Assembly (NCBI GenBank): GCA_947069175.1
Contig: CAMTDV010000017.1
Coordinates: 52,647,137 to 52,711,136, forward strand
DNA from: Scalesia atractyloides
Lineage: Eukaryota; Streptophyta; Magnoliopsida; Asterales; Asteraceae
DNA: 64,000 bases
Direction: 5' to 3'
The number at the start of each line of letters is the position of its first letter. The stretch's first letter is position 1. The notes below the pieces were generated by a model. That model worked only from the letters and a program-made list of their open reading frames with translations, searched no databases and had not been told where the DNA came from. Position numbers and translations under genes: made by a program. Shown piece after piece: positions 1 to 11,639 of the stretch.

Positions 1-644
1 GCAGAGAAATCCTCACGGATTGCTATAAAGTGTGCTGACTTTGTTAGACGATCAATGATTACCCAAATTGCATCATGACCTTTAGATGTATGCGGTAGCT
101 TGGTAATGAGATCCATTGCAATGTTCTCCCATATCCAAACCGGTATTTCTAGTTATTCCAATAAACCAGATGGATTATGATGCTCGGCCTTGACTTTTAG
201 ACAAGTAAGGCAATTAGAAACATATAAGGCAATGTCATTCTTCATACCCGACCACCAATACTGGGTACGGAGATCCTTGTACATTTTTGTAGCACCAGGA
301 TGAATTGAATAACGAGACCTATGAGCTTCGTCCATCGGTAGGGTATGGAGATTGTATTGATTCGGAACCCATAAACGGTTTATGTAGTATAGTAATCCAT
401 CGTCTTTCGTTTCGAGTTGCAGTTCGAGTTGATGAGGTAGTTCGTTTTTCAACAAACCTTGGGTTACACAAGTGCATTGGGCTGCAAGAATAGGTGTTTG
501 GATATCGGATTGAACTCGAACACAATGAAGCTTGACAAGTTCCTTACGACTAAGCGCGCTAGCCACAAAATTCGCCTTACCGGGATGGTAGCGAATTTCG
601 CAGTCATAATCATTTAGGAGTTTGACCCAGCGTCGTTGTCTCAT
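1..644 (-). pseudogene. Element A integrase (N-terminal half) and end of RNase H
   Basis: The minus-strand frame 153-644 starts in the RNase H/integrase connection (MRQRRWVKLLND, YHPGKAN) and includes the integrase zinc-binding domain. The H-H-C-C residues are visible in DEAHRSRYSIHP and SNCLTCLKVK. A stop at 153-155 follows SGLLE, and the catalytic core resumes in bases 1-120 (IWVIIDRLTKSAHF, REDF) up to the left edge. The core's last acidic residues and the C-terminal chromodomain-like part are outside the window. Integrase inserts the cDNA into the host chromosome; this copy is broken. Confidence 0.85.
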
Positions 645-656
645 GTTCAGCTCCTT

Positions 657-1973
657 CTAATTGAATATATATTGGAGACTTTTGTGGTCTGTGAAAACCA
701 CACACTTCGTGCCATAAAGATAGTGTCTCCAAATCTTGAGAGCAAAGACAACAGCTCCCAACTCAAGATCATGAGTTGTGTAATTCTTCTCGTGGACCTT
801 CAGTTGTCTCGATGCGTAGGCTATGACTTTATCTCGTTGCATGAGAACGCAACCAAGGCCTAAATTCGACGCGTCACAATAAACCACAAAAGCATCATTG
901 CGATCGGGTAAATACAAAATAGGACCATCACAGAGTTTCTGTTTCAGATTTTGGAAAGCTTCCTCTTGTTTAGGTCCCCACTCAAAAGGCTTATTCTTTT
1001 GAGTCAAAGTAGTGAGAGGAACCGTGATCTTTGAGAAGTTCGCAATAAATCGTTGATAGTAACCAGTAAGACCAAGAAATGAGCGAACTTCTATGGGAGT
1101 AGTGGGTGTTTTCCAATCCTTAATCGCAGCGATTTTGGAAGGATCCACATGAATACCTTGCTCATTGACAATGTGACCCAAAAACTGAACTTCTTTCAGC
1201 CAAAATTCACACTTGGAGAATTTGGCATATAATTGTTCTTTCTTTAGAAGTTCCATAGTCAAACGAAGATATTGCTCGTGATCGGCTCGAGACTTAGAAT
1301 AAATAAGGATGTCGTCGATGAAAACGATGATGAACTTGTCTAAATAAGGTTTACAAACCGGTTCATCAAGTCCATGAATATAGCTGGAGCATTTGTCAAA
1401 CCGAAACGCATAACGGTGAACTCATAATGGTCATATCGAGTGCGGAAAGCAGTCTTAGGAATATCTTCCTCGTGAACAAGAAGCTGATGATACCCAGAAC
1501 GCAGATCGATCTTCGAAAAACATATAGCACCTTGTAACTGATCAAACAAATCATCAATGCGAGGTAGGGGATATCGATTTTTGATCGTGAGTTTGTTGAG
1601 CTCACGATAATCGATACACATACGGAAGGATCCATCCTTCTTTTTGCACAAATAAGACAGGAGCACCCTACGGAGAATAACTCGGATGAATGAAACCTTG
1701 GTCAGATAACTCTTGTAGTTGTTTCGATAACTCTTGCATCTCAGACGGTGCAAGACAGTAAGGAGATTTAGCTATAGGGTTGGCACCAGGTACTAAATCG
1801 ATACGAAACTCAACTTGACGTACTGGGGGTAAACCAGGTAGATCTGCGGGAAAAACCTCAGGATAGTCTCAGATAACAGGAATATCTTGAATACTCTTGT
1901 TCTTTTCTTTCTCCTCTACGGTATATGCCAAGAACGCCACATAATTTTTTCGTAAGTATATTTGGGCTTGTAC
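657..1973 (-). pseudogene. Element A reverse transcriptase and RNase H
   Basis: From right to left come the protease-RT linker, the RT fingers and palm (FRMCIDYRELNK, YPLPRIDDLFDQL, KIDLRSGYHQL), the catalytic FIDDILIYS near 1300-1330, and RNase H (VVYCDASNLGLGCVLMQ, VVFTDHKSLQ). A one-base frameshift lies near 1345-1360, just after MDLMNR. Another break lies near 1680-1750, where the text after KKKDGSF loses register upstream. The YIDD-type motif itself is intact. The neighbouring segments are those expected for gypsy pol. The copy cannot make a working enzyme. Confidence 0.88.
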
Positions 1974-2477
1974 TCAAGCCATGAGTTTCAGGTTACAAGC
2001 GGGTTTCTCTCCACGAACCTCTAAGGTTTCACCAGAAGGAAGAGTTATACGAACTATCTTGTCAAAACAAATAACTCTGGCACGATGTTTGGTTAACCAG
2101 TCCATTCCTATAATAACATCAAAACTTCCGAGTTGCATTGGTGTAAGGTCGATAGAAAACAAATGATTGTTGAGGATTAACTGGAAATTTTGAATAACAT
2201 GATCGAGCACAAGAGGTTCACCACTAGCGACTTCTACTGTCAAAGGCTTTCCTAGTCTAGTTCTCGGCATCGAATGCATAGATTCAAAGGCTAAGGACAC
2301 AAAACTTCTATCGGAACCCGAATCGAAAAGAGCTGAAGCAGGACAATTGTTAACAAAGAACGTACCGTTAACGACTTCGTTATCAGCACGGGCCTCGTTG
2401 GTGTTCATATTAAAAGCTCGTCCACTAGCTGGATTTGGATTTGCTAGTCTTGGACAGTTGTTTCTATAGTGCCCCAT
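1974..2477 (-). pseudogene. Element A aspartic protease with second Gag zinc knuckle
   Basis: An open stretch of 167 codons on the minus strand. It begins at the second half of a CCHC knuckle (GHYRNNCPRL), passes a linker (GRAFNMNTNEARADN) and enters the retropepsin domain with the active-site triad as DSG (ALFDSGSDRSFVS) and the downstream IIGMDWLTKH. DTG is the commoner triad, and DSG is an accepted variant. Retropepsin cleaves the Gag-Pol polyprotein inside the virus-like particle. The frame ends at a stop after CNLKLMA, where the related elements continue into the linker to RT. Confidence 0.85.
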
Positions 2478-3536
2478 CTCGCCACAATTAAAACATGAAC
2501 CAGGCAGAAAGTGAGGTCGAACGGGATTTGCTTGCAGTTGAACTGGGTTCTGTGTAGATGGGTTTGGGTTAAAGTGACAAATATTCGCCAGGTGACCAAG
2601 TTTTCCACAGGTAGTACACTATCGACACGGTATCTGAACTTGATGGTGACCATTACATCGGTTGCAAAGCGGTGCAGTTCCCGCATAAGGTTTCTTTGCA
2701 GGAGGTAGAGCAGATTGGTTTTGGGAGCAGTTGGAGCGGGTTGTGCAGTCACAATAAAGTTCTACGAAGCATTACTCTTCCTCAATCTCTTGGAAGGCTC
2801 AGATTTGTTTCCCTTTGGTTTCTCTTTGATTGACTTAGAAGAGGATTTCTTATTGCCCTTGCGATGAAGGTTACCTATTCTGACTTGTGAATCGATTAAG
2901 GTTGCAGCTAACTCAATAGCTTGTCGAACGGTGGTAGGGTTGCTACCAGTGACGATATCTTGCACAGGATCAGGTAAACCATCGATATACTTCTCGATCG
3001 CCTTATCCAAAGGCGTCAGCATCGAAGGACAAAGTAAACTCAATCCTCGTAACGGTCAGTATAAGCACAATGCTCACCACTATCCTGTTTGAGATCGTGA
3101 AATTCGTTCACCAGTGCCCTTTGTTCGTGGCGAGGACAAAACTCCTTCATCATAGAGCCCGAAGCTCTTCCCATGTTTGAGCTAAGGCCACTTCAGCACC
3201 TCTGTCCCTCATAATACCATTCCACCATGTCAAAGCTCTTTTCTTGAACACACTAGACGCAAACTCGACCTTTCGCTCATTTGGACACTGAACAAATCGG
3301 AACGTGCTTTTGAGACTCCCAAACCATTGCAAAAGTCCTGTAGCTCCCTCAGGCCCAGTGAACTAAAGTGGTTTAGCCGAACAGAATTGTTTGTAGTTGC
3401 ACGGAGCTGGTGCATTGTTGTTATTGTTGTTCGCTTGATTTAATTGAGTCACTAGGTTCGGAAGGATCGCAGCCATTTGCTGAGCGATAAGTGCAGCCAT
3501 TTCGGCATTTTGAGTCGTATCACGTCGAGGAGGCAT
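2478..3536 (-). pseudogene. Element A Gag (broken)
   Basis: The start codon at 3536 is chosen because MPPRRDTTQ recurs at the equivalent site in elements B, C and I. The retrotransposon Gag domain is recognisable (LLQWFGSLKSTF, ALTWWNGIMRDRG, then DKAIEKYIDGLPDPVQDI). A basic Lys/Ser-rich segment and two zinc knuckles (CTTCGKLGHLANIC in the first) follow. Breaks: an in-frame TAG at 3363-3365 after SAKPL, a frame change near 3150-3170, another near 3043-3060, and further loss of frame around 2700-2760. Gag forms the particle shell and packages the RNA. Confidence 0.85.
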
Positions 3537-4121
3537 TCTAAAAGAAAACATGAAGGAAGATATGTGAGATTGACATTCAGAAAAATCAATAGAGGCATCA
3601 AAAATATCGATGAAACATAAGGATGGTGGTCACTTGTTTGTTTCTCAAAAAGCACAAATGACGCATAGTGACTAATCAAAGTAAAGGGGTCTTATAATGT
3701 ATCGCGAGGACATGCTTTAGCCTATAAGTGGACACTCACCCGAAGAGTTCCAGGTAAGAGTGATTGGTCCGATTAAGTGGATTTGTACGAACACTCTAGC
3801 CTTAGACAGAAAACTCAGGGTACAGGCATCCACCTTTCCGAATTGCACGTGTTCACATTATTAAAACCCAAACTTTGACGAGATTTTGAAAACTTGAAGG
3901 CAAAAAGCCAAAAACAAATCATCTAAGGATAGATGATTGATTTTCAAAAACGGATTTGAAATTCTGTGGATTTGTTTTTGTAATCACCCAAGGATAGGTG
4001 ATAGTATTTGTATTTTAAATCTAAACGCAAGTAAACTCGCGTAGGGTCCTAGGAAGGTTATAGTCTAGGTCAAAGCATTACTAATAACCTAATTCCCTAT
4101 AACTAGTGTATAATACCAATC
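3537..4121 (-). other. Element A 5' leader with decayed primer site
   Basis: Non-coding leader between gag and the LTR. It is shared with elements B, I and C; landmarks are AGCCTATAAGTGGACACTCAC and the paired ATCATCTAAGGATAGATGAT block. The primer-binding site beside the LTR, expected to read GCTCTGATACCA on the plus strand, is decayed here: only ATACCA at 4113-4118 is left. B keeps the full site, so this is loss and not a different primer. Confidence 0.75.
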
Positions 4122-4744
4122 TGTAACACAACGACCGCGTAAAACAACAAACTGCGGCATAAACGTCGGCGAGTCACGTTAACAGATTGTTACAACAACA
4201 TGTGGTAATTGAAGTTTTGTTTTATTTAATATTAAACATTACTTATATTGTTATATTGTCATAGAACTTTTAAACAAACTAAACAAACAAAACAAGCATT
4301 GAAATTGTCTTTCTTGTTTTTAAGGCACTAAAGTCCAAGTCCATTCCTACGTGAGCATGCATATGTATCATCAAGCATTATGTGAAAACGAGTCAGCATA
4401 AACGAATGCCGGCGAGTACATAGGTTTTGTGATTGTGTCAAATTCATGGCCTTGAATATGTATTGCAATACCTCGTCAGACTACTAGTGTCGTTAATTGA
4501 AAATCTTGTTATCATAAAGTATTTGGTATTGCAGAGATAACTAACCAAATAAAACAAGTTAGTTATAGTTTATAAAAGACTTGTAGCCATGAATCTTGAG
4601 CAAAACATTTGTTTTGTAAATCCGAGTAGTAAAACGTCTTGAAAGAAACCTTGTATGGTTTATATCTTTAATTAAAAATCTTGCGTGTCATTGTTTGAAA
4701 AAAAATTGTTCCATGAAATTTAGATAAGGCCCGGTATGCAATAC

Positions 4745-4799
4745 GATGAAAGCACTTATATATAGGAAGTACCAGCAGCGTATCCACCATGCTTTTATC
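4745..4799 (-). promoter_or_regulatory. Conserved-loop TATA hairpin in LTR of A
   Basis: Arms GATGAAAGCA and TGCTTTTATC pair with one G-T wobble. They enclose about 35 bases that include TATATATAGGAAGTACC and GCGTATCCACC. In the sense (minus) direction the loop contains CTATATATAAG, a good TATA box. The same loop recurs at 9422, 38478 and five times in 16727-18064. A core promoter plus hairpin is the simplest reading. Confidence 0.6.
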
Positions 4800-4834
4800 A
4801 CATTACACCCGTCACGTAATCTAAATTACTAATC

Positions 4835-4925
4835 ATAAACCAATTGTTCATCGTCCATCGTTCCTTGTTATAAACCAATTGTTCATCGTTCATCGTTCCT
4901 TGTTATAGACCAATCGTACAATCGT
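4835..4925. repeat. Tandem minirepeat in LTR of A
   Basis: About two copies of a roughly 45-bp unit beginning ATAAACCAATTGTTCATCG and ending TCCTTGTTAT. Related short units sit at the equivalent place in B (9505-9660) and I (33545-33670), each with its own unit length, so the region expands and contracts between family members. Confidence 0.7.
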
Positions 4926-7491
4926 TCTTGTTTTAACTGTGAAAAATTTTGGTCGTTTTGTGAATACATTGAAACCTATGTTGACTTGTTCGAGACCACC
5001 CATGGGGTCTCTTAATCGTATAACAAACCACCAAAGGTTTGTTACAAATATAGTTTCAGTCGCTTCCCAAACTTCCCCACAAACCCCGGGAACTTTGGTA
5101 ACGGGATTGTCAGTCCTAGGCGCCGTAACTTACTACTGTCCGGCTTGGCCATTGTTAATGAATTTCATTCTTGTTATGGATACAACGCACCAACAAGTTC
5201 ATTCACATTATTGAAATCATATTGTTTATATAAACCATAGAATTAGTAATTTGAAGCTTGAAAAACATTTAGCACATATCGATCACCCCAAAATATTTGC
5301 AAAACATAAAAGAGGGGAATTATGGACTCACTTGGGATTGCAAAGAAATCTTGAATCAAAAGAAAAACCAAAGCTCAAAGATCCAAGAAATCAAGCGTGT
5401 CCTAAAAACGGGTAACTATGTAAATATCGGGACTTGAAATCAGAGGATTTGGATAGATGTGATGGAACTCATATGAAATGGTTTAACAAAGTCTATATTC
5501 TGATTTGAAAAGGTTCCTAAGTGCTTTTGACCCATTATGACCCGTTAAGGTAGTTTAAGCCACTTTAACGCATCATTTGCGTAAATATACGTTAGGATGC
5601 TTAGATATGTGTTATGATAAGTCTTTAATGCTTAAACATGTTTAAGAATGTTATTTGATTAGATTACATGTCAAAATTTGTGTTACATATGCTTTTAGTT
5701 GATTTATTTGCAAAAAGGGCATTTTGGTCATTATTGAAGATCATAACAACTAATTATCATAACACTAATCAAATAATATGACCATAAGGTATAACCTCAG
5801 AGGGTTATTCCATATTCAACTATGGTCACAAATATTTATTTGGTTGGTTTCAAAGATCAACCAAATGGGTTGGATTCGAAAGTCAAAGCGGTGGTCACAA
5901 CCGTTCAACAAACGATCCTAGACAAGCACCATACTAAACGTGACGAGATAGACATGTTTTGATATGTCTAACTAAGTTGTAAAGGAGTTTTGGTACCAAA
6001 ACAAACTGTTTTGACACCTGAAAATTAGTTCCGTCATGAAATGCACATTTAACGCATCATTGACCAAAACTTTGACTTGTCAAAATGAATAGTAAATTTG
6101 GAAATCAGTAGGCATGATCACTAAGGACCATAACCATCATGATTATGACCACATTAACAAGTTCAATTGGATTTTGTTTTGACAAATTTATGATCAAAAC
6201 TGAAAGTCAAACAGAAGTCAAACTGTTTGATTTTTAGCTTGATTATGCTCCAAGAATCGAACAAGACTTGATTGAAACACTTACAAATACTTAGAGTAGC
6301 CAAGGAATCTCAGAGGAAAGCTCAAAAGTGGTTTCAAACATTAGATTATTTCAGATTGGAGCAAGGATGAAGGTTGCAAAAGTTCAAATGGCTAAAACCC
6401 ATTGCTATTTATAGTTGAATTGGATTAATATGAGCATTACATGTGTCCATGAGTCATCCCTGAAGTGGATTAGTATCAATGCACATGTTAGATGCAGAGA
6501 AGAGGGTGGCAAGTTCATTTGCTTAGTCAATAAGGGAATTAACAAGAAGCTACCACCTTGATTCAACAATTCTGATGAGCTGGGGACCCCTTAAGGACCG
6601 TGTGGGGATTTGCCTTACGGTACGTAAGGCCCTTGCAGGGGTTGAAGTTTCAGAATTGGCAGAAATGGCCCCTGAACTTGTTTTTGACGCGTTTTGGCAC
6701 TTTTAACACCCGTTAACCTTATTTTTAATCTTTATAAGGACAATAAAGTATAGGGAACTTGAAATGTGCTTAAAAATATCTCAGAAGTCAGTTCGTTTGA
6801 TCGTACAGTTGCGGTTTTCGGTTAATTACAACGAAAATCGTAAAGAACGTGTGCATGACCGTAAAAGCGTAACAAATGATATTTTTGCGTTCCAATCATT
6901 AATATAAAAGATTTTAATGATTAAAAAAATTTTGGATGTCCGTACATGTTCTGGATAACGAAATACGCGAAAAGGCATAGTTTCGCAGAATTTGCAAAAT
7001 AGCCCCTAAAGTTGCATAAGCAGGTTTTTGCAATACCGAACCCTCCAAAACTTATTTCTAAGTTATGTAAAGCTTATTTAAGGTATATTTGGCTGATGAA
7101 TTTGTTTCGGAATGTGTGTCGCTACGAGAATCGGCAGACTTTCGTAGTTTGTCGTAAATAGTCCCTGTGATCGAATAAACTTGTTTTTGACATACCAAAT
7201 CCTTCAAAACTTATTTTTAAGTTATACAAAGGATATTTAGGCTATTTTATACTTGTATCCTTGTTCCGAAGTGTACGTTGCGTTAAACTGATTACGTTTG
7301 CGTAACATTTTGCGATTTCGCTTCTAGAAGTTGTTTAAAAGTTCGGAATCGTGCAAGAATTGAATATGTACAATTGTCATGATATAAATACAAAACTCAT
7401 AAATAAAGCATAGGGAATTGAATATGTACAATTTCATTAACTGATAACTTGTTTGACATTGTTATAGACTCGAGACACCACAAATGTCACA

Positions 7492-7829
7492 CTATAAACC
7501 ATTTTGTATTTTAGATACAAAAATTTTGCGAGGATTCATGACTATTTAGTTGAAAACGTATGTTCTTTTCTTAAAACATCCAAAGCCATGAATCTTAATT
7601 CACAAAACCTATGTTACTCACAGGAGTTTTTATGCTGACGTACCTAATTTCACATATGTTTCAGGTTTATTTATGTGATGATTGTCGCCGCATACTTCAC
7701 ATAGGATGGACGCGGGCCTTAGTGACTTCAAATTTGAAAGACGGTTCGATTGTATTTCATTTCCTTATTCCAAGAAAATGTAATTCGATAATTCAATAAA
7801 ATAAAATTTACACGATTTGGGGTGTTACA
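7492..7829 (+). repeat. Element J: 3' end of a plus-strand LTR
   Basis: This stretch matches the last part of the LTR of element C in plus orientation, near 38755-38900 (shared: TATGTTACTCACAGG, TTTTTATGCTGA, CACATATGTTTCAGG). It ends GGTGTTACA at 7829. It therefore belongs to an element or solo LTR on the plus strand, not to A. Gag of element B begins immediately at 7830, so J inserted into B. A then inserted into J, with CTATA at 7492-7496 as the candidate target repeat. The rest of J is left of the window. Confidence 0.7.
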
Positions 7830-8219
7830 CCGAAGCTCTTCCCACATTTGAGCCATTTCCACATCGGCACCCCTATCTCTCATCACACTGTTCCACCATG
7901 TAAGTGATCTTTTCTGGAATAAACTCGATGCAAACACAAATTTTCGCTTATTCGGGCATTGAACATGTCGAAATGTGCTTTCGAGACTCTCAAACCATTG
8001 TAGGAGCCCAGTAGCTCCTTTCGACCCAGTAAACTTGAGTGGTTTAGCCGAGTTAAATTGTTTGTAGTTGCATGGAGCGGGTGCATTGTTATTATTATTG
8101 TTTTTGTTGTTGTTTCCTTGATTTAATTGGGTCACGAGGTTTGGGAGTATTGCCGCAATTTGCTGAGCGATCATAGCTGCCATATCGGCATCTTGAGTTG
8201 TATTACGCCGAGTTGGCAT
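7830..8219 (-). pseudogene. Element B Gag, N-terminal fragment
   Basis: The start is at 8219 (MPTRRNTTQDADMAAMIAQQ). An Asn-rich spacer follows, then the Gag domain start (NYKQFNSAKPLKF, LLQWFESLESTFRHVQC, SLTWWNSVMRDRG, MAQMWEELR). The reading is open up to 7830, where it meets the LTR end of element J. The open frame carries on to 7728 only by running through J's LTR, so that tail is chimeric and not Gag. The remainder of B would lie left of the window. No break is seen inside this fragment. Confidence 0.85.
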
Positions 8220-8810
8220 TCTAGAAGAAAACATGAGGGAAAATATGTGAGATTGACTTTGGATAATCATAAGAGGTGTTAAAAAAAATATCGATGAAAT
8301 ATAAGGAGGGTGGTCATTGTTTGTTACTTAAAACAAACAAACAACACACGATGACTAATCAAAGTAAATGAGTCTTTATAATGTATCTCGAAGACATGCT
8401 TTAGCCTATAAGTGGACACTCACCCTAATAGTTCCCAGGTAAGAGTGACTGGTCCGATTAAGTGGATTTGTACGAACACCCTAGCCTTAGATAGAAAACT
8501 CAGGGTATAGGCATCCAACCTTCCAGATTGCATGTGTTCACATTATTAAAACCCAAACTTTGACGAGATTTTGAAAACTTTTAAGGCTTTAAGCGAAAAA
8601 CAAATCATCTAAGGATATATGATTATTTTCAAAACGTATTTGTAATTTGTGTGTTTATTTTGGTAGTCACCTAAGGATTGGTGATGGTATTGTTTTAAGA
8701 ATCTAAACGCAAGATAACTCACGTTAGGGTCCTAGGAAGGTTATAGTCTAGGTCAAATCATTACTAATAACCTAATTCCCTATAACCATGAGCTCTGATA
8801 CCAATCTTTC
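8220..8810 (-). other. Element B 5' leader and primer-binding site
   Basis: Leader collinear with that of A, I and C. The primer-binding site is intact as GCTCTGATACCA on the plus strand at 8792-8803, complementary in sense to the 3' end of plant initiator methionine tRNA. Seven bases separate it from the LTR, more than the usual 0-5, so a small insertion is likely. Confidence 0.8.
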
Positions 8811-9924
8811 TGTAACACCCCCTACAGTGTAAAACAACAAACCGCGGCGCAAACGTCATGGAGTCATGTCACAGAACTATTGTTTCACAACACATGGTAC
8901 ATAAAGTTTTGTATTATTGAATTAAGTGTTTATATTGTCTTGAGATAAAAAGAAACAAAATATAGTTAAGTTGACTTTCATGTTTGAAGTCACTAAAGCC
9001 CGCGTCCGATCCTACGTGAAGCATGCATTTCAATCATCAAACATTGGCTCCTGAAACATATGTGAAAAGAGAGTCAGCATAAAAATGTCAGCGAGTGCAT
9101 AGGTTTTGTGAGTGTGTCAAATTCATGGCTTTGTATATATATTGCAACACCTCGTCTGACTACAAGAGTCGTTAAGTGAAAATCTTGTATCATAAGTGTT
9201 TGATATTGCAATATAATTAACCAACTAAAACAAATTGGTTAGAGTTTGTGAAAAACTTGTAGCCATGAATCTTGGCCAAAACGTTTCTTTTCTAGAACCG
9301 AGAAGTAAATCGATTTAAGAGAAACTTTCGTATGGTTTATATCTTTAAGTGAAATCCATTGCGTGTCACTGTTTGAAAACATTTGTCTAAGTGATTCGGA
9401 TAACGCTACAATATGTAAATCGATAAAAGCACTTATATATAGGAAGTACCAGCGGCGTATCCACTATGCTTTTATCATATTACACCCGTTTCATTATCTA
9501 AGTCACTTACCATAAACCAATCGTCTGTGTTATAAACCATTTGTATGTGTCATAAACCAATTATCTATGTCATCAATAAATCGTTCGTGTTATAAACAAA
9601 TTATCCGTGTCATCAATAAATCGTCCGTGTTATAAACCAATTGCCCGTGTTTTAATTGTGAAAACTTTTGGTCGTTCTTTAATGAACACATTCAAGCCTG
9701 TGTTAACAATACCACCAAAAGGTATCTTTAATAGACCAGCAAAGGGTCTCTTTAACTAGACTAACAAATCAACAAATGATTTATTAATCAGAAACAGTTT
9801 CTGTCATTACCCAAACTTCCACCAAATCTAGTGGAAAGTCTGATAATGGGATTGGCAGTCCTATGGTACCACAACATACTACTGGTCGGCTCGGCCAAAG
9901 TTAACGAATGTCAATCATGTCATG
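8811..9924 (-). repeat. Element B 5' LTR, interrupted by element H
   Basis: Begins TGTAACACC at 8811 next to the primer site and is collinear with the A LTR from 4122 onward. The TATA hairpin is at 9422-9476 and an expanded roughly 20-bp minirepeat (ATAAACCAAT... variants) at 9505-9660. It stops at 9924, where the LTR of element H starts. The missing 3' two thirds (plus-strand right side) would lie beyond H. I see no coding sequence. Confidence 0.8.
9422..9476 (-). promoter_or_regulatory. Conserved-loop TATA hairpin in LTR of B
   Basis: Perfect 10-bp arms GATAAAAGCA and TGCTTTTATC surround the same loop as in A, with one change in the right half of the loop. The sense strand (minus) shows CTATATATAAG. 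Confidence 0.62.
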
Positions 9925-11618
9925 TGTAACACCCCGACCGCGAAATAAAAACACCCCACGGCGGAAACGTCAGGGGGTCACGTTACAAATTGATTCAAAC
10001 ACATGGTAAATAAAGTTTGGTTTTATTGAACTTATAAATTACATTGTCTTTGAGAATTCGAAACAAAATACAACAACTATTTTATTTTTAATCAAGCTAA
10101 GGCCAGCATCCATCCTATGTGTAGCATACTTGATCATGCATTCATACCTGAAACATATGTGAAAATAAAGTCCACATTGAATGCTGGCGAGTAACATAAG
10201 TTTTGTCATGACTCATGGCTTTTGAATATTGAATGATGTTTAATAAACAGTAGTTATTTTAAATAAATCTTTGTAGCCATGAATCTTTGACAAAAATGTT
10301 TCTTTTGTAAGGTCGTATGAGAAATGATTTGATTTAAGAGAAACATTGTATGGTTTACTTAGAAACCATTGGTGACATTGTATGAACTAACCAAATGTCT
10401 TGTGTAAACAAAATGTCTTGTTATGTATATAAAACAATTTGCCTTTTTGTATAAAACAAGTGTGGTTTGTTGGTGAATACATTCAAGCCTTGTTGACTGT
10501 CGGACAAACCTTTATAAATAAAGGTTTGTCAAATGTGTTGCACAGTTTCTGTCATTCCCAGAGGAAACTTCCAAACAAACCTAGGAAGCGGGAATGGGGT
10601 TGTCAATCCTATGGTACCATAACATACTATCGGTCGGCGTGATCAAAGTTAATGAATGTATCATTGTCGTGTTCAACATACCATCAAGTTTCGTACAATG
10701 TAAAGCATGTTTTGTATATAAATCATATGTAAATAAGTTTTGTTAATGTGGAAATATATAATTCACCTCCAAACATGTAAAAGAGGGGAATTATGTATTC
10801 ACAAGAACCATAAGTAGTAAGTATGTTTTGAAAGATAGTTTAGCACATGTGAATCACCCCAAAATATTTAGAAAACATAAAGAAGGGGCACTATGTACTC
10901 GCCTGTAGCTTTAGGGTTTTTGACTTAAAGCTTCCTGGTGCAAATTCTGAGTTCCTGATAATAATACAATGCATCACGTGTTAGTGAAATAACCCAACTT
11001 AACATGAATGATACTTCCCGAGACAAAACCCCAACGTAGTTAACAAAGCATAGCCTTATTAACGGGCATTACTTTGGCATCCGTTGCTAGATTGTAGATC
11101 AACCGGGCAACGTATCGAATCAGTAATTAGGGTTAAAATACTTACAACAGGGCAATGCTTTGCAGGTTTAGGGGTTTAGGGGGCTCGGTATTTAAACAGA
11201 GCTTCGAGAGAGAAAGGGACGTCGATATTCGATCGAACTGAGCGATTTGAACTCGTCCCAGGCCGGCCTTTATATACCCGAAATTTGACTCTCCCCGCGC
11301 GTCGCGCGGGGAAACAGGGAATGTCTCGCGTGGCGCGGGGGAGGTCAGCTAGGCCTAGATTGCCACTGGTCTAAGGTAGGTTGGACACGTGTCACGAAAC
11401 GGAGCCACGTGTCCTGGCACTCTCCCGTGCGTCGCGCGGGGAGACAGGGTTTCTGGCGCATAGCGCCTGAGAGGTCCAAGTTTTTTTTGTGTCGGGTTTC
11501 GTCGTGCGTGACCGGGGTTGCGACTAAGGTCCCTGTAAGATTACTTATTTTGTAAATAATTTTATTTAATACGTAACCGATCGAAAGGAACAACGGTTGA
11601 ACTTTTGAAAATGTTACA
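9925..11618 (-). repeat. Element H 3' LTR (1694 bp)
   Basis: The plus strand runs TGTAACACC (9925) to ATGTTACA (11618). On the right it is followed by a polypurine tract (minus strand) and then by pol, so this is the 3' LTR of a minus-strand gypsy element. TCATG at 9920-9924 is the candidate target repeat; its partner is not in the window. The first half resembles the A/B LTR. The second half (10900-11618) differs and contains GC-rich palindromes. Confidence 0.82.
11293..11467. repeat. GC-rich palindrome cluster in LTR of H
   Basis: A perfect 9+1+9 palindrome CCCCGCGCGTCGCGCGGGG at 11293-11311 is followed by two degenerate relatives (about 11322-11341 and 11421-11443) and GGCGCATAGCGCC at 11455-11467. 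The surrounding DNA is far less GC-rich. The cluster lies 150-330 bp from the sense start of the LTR, in U3, where transcription factor sites are expected. Function unknown. Confidence 0.7.
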
Positions 11619-11636
11619 GTCTTCCCTACTTAGGGA
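11619..11636 (-). other. Element H polypurine tract
   Basis: On the minus strand the bases beside the LTR read as a short purine-rich run (AGGGAAGAC ending at TGTAACA). This is the expected primer for plus-strand DNA synthesis. Confidence 0.6.
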
Positions 11637-11639
11637 AAT

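Larger units (their letters stand above)
1..7491 (-). mobile_element. Element A: Ty3/gypsy LTR retrotransposon, 3' end outside window
   Basis: Read on the minus strand the order is 5' LTR (4122-7491), leader with a decayed primer site, gag, protease, reverse transcriptase/RNase H and integrase, running off the left edge. The order PR-RT-RH-IN makes it Ty3/gypsy. The coding part has many stops and frameshifts, so the copy is dead. Its right end sits inside an LTR fragment of opposite orientation (element J). The 3' LTR, polypurine tract and second target duplication lie outside the window, so the insertion cannot be dated here. Confidence 0.88.
4122..7491 (-). repeat. Element A 5' LTR (3370 bp)
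   Basis: The plus strand runs from TGTAACAC at 4122 to ATGTCACA at 7491, so the minus-strand LTR has the usual TG...CA ends. It abuts the decayed primer site on the left. It is collinear in its middle with the 3.77 kb LTR of element C read in reverse, for example the blocks near 7081-7160 and 35640-35720. It carries the TATA hairpin (4745-4799), a tandem minirepeat (4835-4925) and a palindrome (6612-6630). I see no coding sequence in it; the ORFs inside are chance. Confidence 0.82.
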
